Source: Thiosocius sp963753845
Lineage (GTDB): Bacteria > Pseudomonadota > Gammaproteobacteria > Chromatiales > Chromatiaceae
Reading direction: 5' to 3'
Assembly (NCBI GenBank): GCA_963753845.1
Contig: CAVWEI010000002.1
Span: forward strand, 62,001-126,000
Length of the DNA: 64,000 nt
Shown here: piece by piece, positions 58,287-64,000 of the stretch
Layout of the letters: each line of letters opens with the position of its first letter
Numbering within the stretch: position 1 is the first letter of the stretch
Notes under the pieces: model-generated
Told to the model about the DNA's origin: nothing
Seen by the model: the letters and a program-made list of their open reading frames with translations, nothing else
The model's database searches: none
Translations under genes and position numbers: made by a program

Positions 58287-59776
58287 CAGGTTGGAGTCAT
58301 CACCTTCCGGCACTTCAGGTTATTGTGCCGATGCTCGTCGCGCCCCTTGTGATGCTGCTGCGTCCGCGCGGCTTTGCCTGGGCGACAGCGACCATAGCGA
58401 GTCTCCTCGCCTTCGCGATTGCCATCGCACTTACCCTCGGCGTCCTTGACGGACAGAAATTTAGCTATCTGATGGGTGCCTGGCCCGCGCCTTACGGTAT
58501 TGAATTGGGGGTCGACGCCTTCAGTGCACTCACTCTCCTGATTGTCACCGGCGCCTCAACGCTCGCGTTGCTCGCTGGCCGACATAGCGTCGACACCGAG
58601 ATTGAGTCTGATCGTCAGCCCTTGTTTTATGCGACATGGTTGTTAGCGCTCGCCGGTCTGGTCGGTATTCCGGTGGCTGCCGATGCGTTCAATATATTCG
58701 TTTTTATGGAGATCTCGTCACTCGCAAGCTACGTGCTGATCGCGGGCGGCCCCAACCGTCGCGCCTTGCCCGCGGTCTTCAAGTACCTGATCATGGGCAC
58801 GATTGGCGCGACCTTCTACCTGATCGGCGTTGGTCTCATCTATCTGATGACCGGCACCCTGAATCTCGCCGACATGGAGTCCAGAATTCACGAGGTCGCC
58901 GACCTGAAGCCGATACTCGTGGCGGCCGCGTTTATCACCATTGGCCTGGCGCTCAAAGCCGCGATGTTTCCGCTGCACGCATGGCTGCCAAACGCCTACA
59001 CCTATGCGCCCAATGCCGTTACCGTATTTCTCGCCGCCTGCGCCACCAAAGTCGCCCTGTACCTGTTGCTGCGTTTCGATTTCTTCGTTTTTCAACCAAA
59101 CCTGGTCGGTCACGATGTGCAGTTTGCCTACTTCCTGATGCCGCTCGCCGTGCTTGCCATAGTGATTGGCTCGGGCGTCGCTTTGTTTGAACGCAATCTC
59201 AAACGCCTGCTCGCTTACTCGTCCATTGCACAGATCGGCTACATCCTGCTGGGTGCGAGTCTCGTCAGTCTGGCGGGGCTTACGGCGAGCATTCTGCACA
59301 TGTTCAATCATGCACTCGCCAAGGGCGCATTGTTTCTCGCTGTCGCCGCTCTCGCCACACGGTGTTCGGGAATCCGCCTGGAGAACATCTCCGGTGCTGC
59401 GCGGAGCATGCCCTGGACGATGGGTGCGTTCGTTGTGGCAGGTCTGAGTTTGATCGGTGTGCCCGGTACGGCCGGATTCGTGAGTAAGTGGTACCTCATC
59501 TCGGCGGCTCTCGGTGAGGGTCTTCTCGGTGGAGTGCTGGTCGCCGTGATCGTTATAAGTTCGTTGATGGCAGTCGTCTATATCTGGCGTGTCATTGAGG
59601 CCGCCTATTTCGGGCAAGCACCGGCTGGCTTTGCGTCGACTCGCGAAGCTCCGCCAGCATTACTCGCCGTCACCTGGGCCGCGGCGCTTGCAAATATTTA
59701 CTTCGGATTGGTGACCTCGTTGCCGGTGACCTTGTCGACGTCAGCCGCCGAACAGTTACTAAGGCACGTACCGTGA
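58283..59776 (+). CDS. mrpD: Mrp-type antiporter subunit D (NuoM/N-like), first copy
   Basis: The 497-residue protein has about 14 membrane helices with the Proton_antipo_M domain. Key residues of antiporter-like subunits are seen: a glutamate in the helix VFMEISSLASYVLIA, lysines in FKYLIMGTIG and LALKAAMFPLHAWLPNAY, and HMFNHALAKGALFL. It is the closest to MrpD by order. A GTG start overlaps mrpC. Confidence 0.92.
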   Translation: MTGWSHHLPALQVIVPMLVAPLVMLLRPRGFAWATATIASLLAFAIAIALTLGVLDGQKFSYLMGAWPAPYGIELGVDAFSALTLLIVTGASTLALLAGRHSVDTEIESDRQPLFYATWLLALAGLVGIPVAADAFNIFVFMEISSLASYVLIAGGPNRRALPAVFKYLIMGTIGATFYLIGVGLIYLMTGTLNLADMESRIHEVADLKPILVAAAFITIGLALKAAMFPLHAWLPNAYTYAPNAVTVFLAACATKVALYLLLRFDFFVFQPNLVGHDVQFAYFLMPLAVLAIVIGSGVALFERNLKRLLAYSSIAQIGYILLGASLVSLAGLTASILHMFNHALAKGALFLAVAALATRCSGIRLENISGAARSMPWTMGAFVVAGLSLIGVPGTAGFVSKWYLISAALGEGLLGGVLVAVIVISSLMAVVYIWRVIEAAYFGQAPAGFASTREAPPALLAVTWAAALANIYFGLVTSLPVTLSTSAAEQLLRHVP

Positions 59777-61242
59777 CCGCGGAGCATTCCATTCTCATTG
59801 CGCTGTTACTGCCGCTGGCGGGAGCATTGGGCATCGCGCTCGCCGGCCGCATCAATGCGAACCTGCGAGAGGCGGTCACTCTGGCGACGGCAGCCGGGCT
59901 GGCTTTTATCGTTTGGGGTATGTTGCCCGAACTTATGGACGGGGGACGTCCTTTCGTTCGAATTGCGGAGATCGTACCCGGGGTCGAGATTGCGTTTCGG
60001 GTCGAACCGCTTGGCATGCTGTTCGCAGCCCTTGCCTCGGGCCTGTGGATCGTCAACTCTGTCTATTCGATCGGCTATATGCGCGGCAACAAGGAATCGA
60101 AGCAGACGCGATTTTACGTCTTCTTCGCGCTATCGCTGGCGGCTACTATCGGTATTGCCTTCGCCGCCAACCTGTTTACGCTATTCCTGTTTTACGAGGC
60201 ATTGACCCTCAGTACCTATCCGCTGGTCTCGCACAAGGGAGACGAGAAGACGGTGCGCTCGGCCCGGGTTTACCTGGGAATACTGCTGCTGACCTCGATC
60301 GGCCTGCTGCTGCCAGCCATTATCTGGACTTACTTCGTGGCCGGGACCGGCGAGTTCACGCCCGGTGGAATCCTGCAGGGCCAACTCGAAGGACCTGCCC
60401 TCGGGCTGCTGCTCGGCTTGTTCGTTTTCGGCATCGGCAAGGCGGCCGTTATGCCCGTGCATCGGTGGCTGCCGGCCGCCATGGTGGCCCCGACCCCGGT
60501 GAGCGCACTGCTGCATGCCGTGGCCGTGGTCAAGGCGGGCGTTTTTACTGTCATGAAGGTCATCGTCTACATTTTCGGCGTTGACTACCTGTTCGCAGAA
60601 CCCAGCAGCGGCTGGCTTCTCTACGCGGCGGCCTTCACCGTGGTGGCGGCCAGTCTGGTCGCCCTGCGCCAGCAAAACCTGAAGCGCCTGCTCGCGTATT
60701 CGACCGTGGCCCAGTTGTCCTACGTGGTGATGGCGTCCGCTATCCTCAAGCCGCTGGCGGAGATCGGCGCGTCGCTGCACATGGTGGCGCATGCTTTTGG
60801 CAAAATTACGCTGTTTTTTGCAGCCGGTGCTATCTATACCGCAGCGAAGAAAACCGAAATCGGCCAGCTGGCAGGGATTGGTCGGCGCATGCCCTGGACC
60901 ATGACCGCTTTTACCATCGGCGCCCTCAGCATGATCGGCGTGCCGCCGACCGGTGGATTTGTCTCCAAGTGGTATATCCTCGCCGGCGCCTTTCAGTCGG
61001 ACAACTACCTGGCGATTGCAACCATTATCGCCAGCACGATATTGAATGCAGCCTATTTTCTACCCATTATTTTTGCCGCCTGGTTCGGTCGGGAGGCTGC
61101 GGACAATAAACTGGAACACGGCGAAGCCCCGCTGACTATGGTCATTGCGCTGACCGTCACCGCGGCCCTGACGATCGGCCTGTTTATATTCAACGGGCCG
61201 GTGATAGCACTCGAAGCGCAAATGCTGGGAGTCAGCAAATGA
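59773..61242 (+). CDS. NuoM/MrpD-like antiporter subunit, second copy
   Basis: The 489-residue protein again has the Proton_antipo_M pattern: LFLFYEALTLSTYPLV (glutamate), GIGKAAVMPVHRWLPAAMVAPTPVSALLHAVAVVKAG and HMVAHAFGKITLFF. A GTG start overlaps the first copy by four bases, so the two D-type subunits are coupled. Multiple D-type subunits in one operon occur in Mbh/Mrp relatives such as those of some sulfur- and salt-adapted proteobacteria. Confidence 0.9.
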   Translation: MTAEHSILIALLLPLAGALGIALAGRINANLREAVTLATAAGLAFIVWGMLPELMDGGRPFVRIAEIVPGVEIAFRVEPLGMLFAALASGLWIVNSVYSIGYMRGNKESKQTRFYVFFALSLAATIGIAFAANLFTLFLFYEALTLSTYPLVSHKGDEKTVRSARVYLGILLLTSIGLLLPAIIWTYFVAGTGEFTPGGILQGQLEGPALGLLLGLFVFGIGKAAVMPVHRWLPAAMVAPTPVSALLHAVAVVKAGVFTVMKVIVYIFGVDYLFAEPSSGWLLYAAAFTVVAASLVALRQQNLKRLLAYSTVAQLSYVVMASAILKPLAEIGASLHMVAHAFGKITLFFAAGAIYTAAKKTEIGQLAGIGRRMPWTMTAFTIGALSMIGVPPTGGFVSKWYILAGAFQSDNYLAIATIIASTILNAAYFLPIIFAAWFGREAADNKLEHGEAPLTMVIALTVTAALTIGLFIFNGPVIALEAQMLGVSK

Positions 61243-61508
61243 ACCAGTCCCACGAACAGGATCCCTGGCTGGTGCGCCCGGCGTCGATCCGTCTACTGTG
61301 GCGAATTTTCTGGGCGGTGCTGGCGTTGACCGTCGCGTTGCAGGCCGTGATTAAAGTGAAGGGCTATTTCGGCGTTGATGGCTGGATTGGATTCGGCGCC
61401 GTCTTCGGTTTTCTGTCCTGCCTGCTGATGGTGCTGTTTGCCAAGGGGCTTGGTTACCTGCTGAAACGCGATCAGGACTACTATCGATCGGAGCGCGGCG
61501 ATGATTGA
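61239..61508 (+). CDS. Small membrane protein of the antiporter operon
   Basis: The 89-residue protein has two helices (IFWAVLALTVALQAVIKVKGYF and IGFGAVFGFLSCLLMVLFAKGLGYLL). It begins by overlapping the preceding subunit by four bases and ends overlapping the next by eight, so it is translated as part of the complex set. Similar small proteins occur in Mrp/Mbh-type operons without a known role. Confidence 0.8.
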   Translation: MNQSHEQDPWLVRPASIRLLWRIFWAVLALTVALQAVIKVKGYFGVDGWIGFGAVFGFLSCLLMVLFAKGLGYLLKRDQDYYRSERGDD

Positions 61509-63201
61509 GTTGCTGCCGCCCGCATTCATTCTGATCGCCGCTGCGATCCTGATCGGACCGACCCGCGGACACCTGCGCACGGCTATCCTGCTGGGCGCGC
61601 CGCTGATTACCTTGTGGGCCATCTGGCAGGTGCCCGACGGGGTCGTCTCTACCCTGTCGTTTCTCGACTACCGGATCGAACCCGTCGAGGGCAGTGCACT
61701 GCGGCGCCTGTTCGCGACGATCTTTGCACTGATGGCGTTTGTCGGCGGGCTCTACGCGTTCCGACAGGCGCGCTGGTATGAGCTCGCAGCTGGATACGCC
61801 TACGCCGCGGGCGCCATCGGCGTCAGCTTCGCGGGTGATCTGATTACGATGTTCCTGTTCTGGGAGCTGATGGCGCTATTCTCGACGGTGGTGGTCTGGT
61901 GCGGTGGCACACCCGCGGCGCGCGCGGCCGGTATCCGCTACGCCATCATGCACCTGCTGGGCGGCATTATTCTCAAGGTCGGTATCGAGGGCGTCGTCAT
62001 CCACACCGGATCGGTCGATATCCAGCCCATGCTGGCCTCAAACTTCGACACCTGGATGATTTTGATCGGGATCCTGATCAACGCCGCGGCCCCGCCGCTG
62101 TCCGCCTGGCTGGCGGATGCCTATCCGGAATCCAGCCCGACTGGATCGGTATTCCTGTCGGCCTTCACCACCAAGACCGCGGTGCTGGCGCTGATCCTGC
62201 TGTTTCCGGGCGAGGCGCTGCTGATCTGGGTGGGTATCTTCATGATCATGTACGGGATCATCTATGCGCTGCTCGAGAACGACGCACGCCGCATCCTCGC
62301 CTATTCGATTGTGAACCAGGTCGGCTTCATGGTTTGCGCGATTGGTATCGGCACGGAAATGGCGCTCAACGGCGCGGCGGCCCATGCCTTTGCCCATATC
62401 ATCTACAAGGCGCTGCTGTTCATGAGCGCGGGTGTCGTCGTCTACCGCACCGGGTTCAGCAAGTGCACCGATTTGGGCGGCCTGTTCCGCACCATGCCGC
62501 TGACCACGATCTGCGGCATCATCGGCGCGCTGTCGATCTCGAGCTTTCCACTGACGTCGGGATTCACGACCAAGACCATGATCTCTCAGGCCGCTGCCGA
62601 CGAGGGCATGGTCGCCGTATACCTGCTGCTTGCGGCGGCGTCGGCAGGCGTCTTCCTGCACGCCGGTATCAAATTTCCGTGGTTCGTGTTCTTTCAGAAA
62701 GACTCCGGCCTGAGGCCCAAGGACGCCCCCTGGAATATGGGCTTGGCCATGGTGCTGTTTGCAGCGCTTTGTATCCTTATGGGTGTCTTTCCCGAGACTT
62801 TTTATCGATTCCTGCCCTACGAGACGGGCTATGTTCCATACACCGCCGGCAAGGTGCTGTTTTACCTGCAGTTATTGCTGTTTTCCGGCTTGGCGTTTTT
62901 CCTGCTGCTGCCGCTGATGAAACGCACCCTGACTATCAGCCTCGATACCGACTGGCTATGGCGGGTTGCCATGCACCGGGTGTTGACGGCCGCTGAAGCT
63001 GGACTTGCAGTCGTTGGCGAGGCCTTGCGGTCTTGGCGACTTGCACGGTTTGCGACGATTCGCGCGCGTGCCGAAATGTATTTCGATGCCCAGGGGGAGG
63101 GTAAGCGCGCGGGCGTTTTTGCACGCAACTGGTCCATTCGCGCCACAGCACTCTGGATTGCGGTGCTGCTGACCGGATATGTGCTCGTTTATCTCAGATG
63201 A
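61501..63201 (+). CDS. NuoM/MrpD-like antiporter subunit, third copy
   Basis: The 566-residue protein has about 14 helices. Antiporter residues are seen in MFLFWELMALFSTVVVW (glutamate), ILKVGIEGVVIH, the AAPPLSAWLADAYPESSPTGSVFLSAFTTKTAVLAL helix pair, and HAFAHIIYKALLFMSAG. A C-terminal extension after LPLMKRTLTISLDTDWLWR resembles the cytoplasmic and lateral tail of NuoM-like proteins joined to a last helix. With three D-type subunits, the complex is larger than a simple Mrp. It closes the operon; no clear terminator follows. Confidence 0.9.
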   Translation: MIELLPPAFILIAAAILIGPTRGHLRTAILLGAPLITLWAIWQVPDGVVSTLSFLDYRIEPVEGSALRRLFATIFALMAFVGGLYAFRQARWYELAAGYAYAAGAIGVSFAGDLITMFLFWELMALFSTVVVWCGGTPAARAAGIRYAIMHLLGGIILKVGIEGVVIHTGSVDIQPMLASNFDTWMILIGILINAAAPPLSAWLADAYPESSPTGSVFLSAFTTKTAVLALILLFPGEALLIWVGIFMIMYGIIYALLENDARRILAYSIVNQVGFMVCAIGIGTEMALNGAAAHAFAHIIYKALLFMSAGVVVYRTGFSKCTDLGGLFRTMPLTTICGIIGALSISSFPLTSGFTTKTMISQAAADEGMVAVYLLLAAASAGVFLHAGIKFPWFVFFQKDSGLRPKDAPWNMGLAMVLFAALCILMGVFPETFYRFLPYETGYVPYTAGKVLFYLQLLLFSGLAFFLLLPLMKRTLTISLDTDWLWRVAMHRVLTAAEAGLAVVGEALRSWRLARFATIRARAEMYFDAQGEGKRAGVFARNWSIRATALWIAVLLTGYVLVYLR

Positions 63202-63285
63202 TCAGACAAGTCGTACATGTAGACGTGACAATTACCTTGACAAGGTAGGGTACGGAATCGGGATATCAATCGACGGAGTGGCACA

Positions 63286-63708
63286 ATGTTGAAATCAACT
63301 CATGGTAGGCGCTTTTTCTCGTACGTCTTGGTCGTGTGTTCATTACCGGGCATCCTGTTTGGACCAGTTGCATTAGCTGCCGATGACGCTGATAAAGGCG
63401 TCTCAGTCATAGACTGTCCAGCTGAGTTGGAGGGTATGACCATGAGCTTCAGGACGAGTTACACGCCACCCAGGGGGTGGGGGCATGCCGACACCAAGGG
63501 GTCAAGGTCCAAGGGTGGCGGACATAAAGATCTGTCACCCGTCGTACTCAGTCACGCAGTGGAATCTCGCAATCTTATCTGCAGATACGGGTATGGTTCC
63601 GGTGATCATCAGATTCGGGTGGCGACGATAAAAAAGACCATGCCCTTGGATGTCAGTTGTATGGAAAAGTCAGAGTTCCGTTTCCACTGCGTGTCTACGG
63701 GTAACTGA
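63286..63708 (+). CDS. Small periplasmic protein, function unknown
   Basis: The 140-residue protein has a signal peptide (RRFFSYVLVVCSLPGILFGP, cleavage near ALAA). The mature part contains three cysteines (VIDCPAE, NLICRYGYG, VSCMEKS) and a basic glycine-rich loop KGSRSKGGGHKD. GGAG lies seven bases before the ATG. I recognise no family. It stands alone after the antiporter operon. Nothing can be supported in 63709-64000. Confidence 0.7.
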   Translation: MLKSTHGRRFFSYVLVVCSLPGILFGPVALAADDADKGVSVIDCPAELEGMTMSFRTSYTPPRGWGHADTKGSRSKGGGHKDLSPVVLSHAVESRNLICRYGYGSGDHQIRVATIKKTMPLDVSCMEKSEFRFHCVSTGN

Positions 63709-64000
63709 GTACACACGAATCGGCCGTTGGCCGATCTCGATAACGCTCGGTATTCTCGTGAGTTGCTCGTCGACACCGTGTGTGATGGCTCCTCAATATC
63801 GGGGCGGGCGGGTTCAGGTCTGCCGCTGCGAAGTACGAATTTCCAGCGCGCTTTCCCGAACGCTATCGGAAACATGTGCACTGCAGTCTGATCAGCCGCT
63901 TGTGTAGCAAATGCCTATTCATGCAGCCATGGGGGCCTGAAACCGACCATTGCTGTGCGATATCCAGGGGTAGTTGCTGATTCTTTCGCGGAACCGCTGG

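Overview
The window looks like a chromosome segment from a moderately GC-rich gammaproteobacterium. That assignment is an inference from gene content (PQQ genes, katG, polyhydroxyalkanoate genes, an Mrp-type antiporter operon, MltD with LysM domains); no rRNA or tRNA is present to fix the taxon. I saw no CRISPR array, prophage or plasmid backbone. Most genes are intact, but the spaces between gene blocks are crowded with decayed mobile DNA.

Layout. 1-8.3 kb: a partial TVP38-flavoprotein gene, a 1.3-kb gene-poor stretch, a GT2-P450-methyltransferase operon, a TIR-domain membrane protein and an exported protein of unknown role. 8.6-14.9 kb: a PQQ block (creatininase-family gene divergent from a frameshifted pqqB, then pqqC, pqqD, pqqA, pqqE), with a small cytochrome c and a sorbosone-type PQQ dehydrogenase behind it. 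15.3-20.6 kb: an acyl-CoA ligase coupled to an unusual ACP-ligase-acyltransferase fusion. 21-31 kb: NYN nuclease, small membrane proteins, ABC exporter, katG, patatin lipoprotein. 31.6-35 kb: polyhydroxyalkanoate genes, including a synthase with an added helix-hairpin-helix tail. 35-43 kb: TPR aspartic protease, MltD, and a two-subunit molybdenum hydroxylase. 43-46 kb: a PhnDCE-like importer. 47-54.6 kb: ATP-grasp protein, methyltransferase, sulfatase-type membrane enzyme, FAD reductase and a cyclopropane-synthase-like enzyme. 55.8-63.2 kb: a nine-gene Mrp-type antiporter operon.

The least explained signal is structural DNA. Two elements of exactly 269 bp (20868-21136 and 46900-47168) share one architecture: 35-bp terminal inverted repeats enclosing two long hairpin arms, each with an inner stem. 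Their stem sequences differ between copies, yet pairing is preserved, and three of the four arms share a conserved loop. A second dispersed repeat of about 160 bp occurs four times (near 1.4, 22.5, 25.7 and 26.9 kb). Four decayed copies of one rve-type insertion sequence lie at 15.7, 20.7, 36.9 and 54.9 kb, an IS200/IS605-like remnant lies at 31.3 kb, and several broken genes (pqqB, a GT2 C-terminus, a small HTH regulator) lie near them.

How the genes may work together (inference): PQQ made by the pqq genes would serve the adjacent soluble dehydrogenase, which could pass electrons to the adjacent cytochrome c. The lipid ligase/acyltransferase pair and the cyclopropane-synthase/FAD-reductase pair point to unusual lipid modification.
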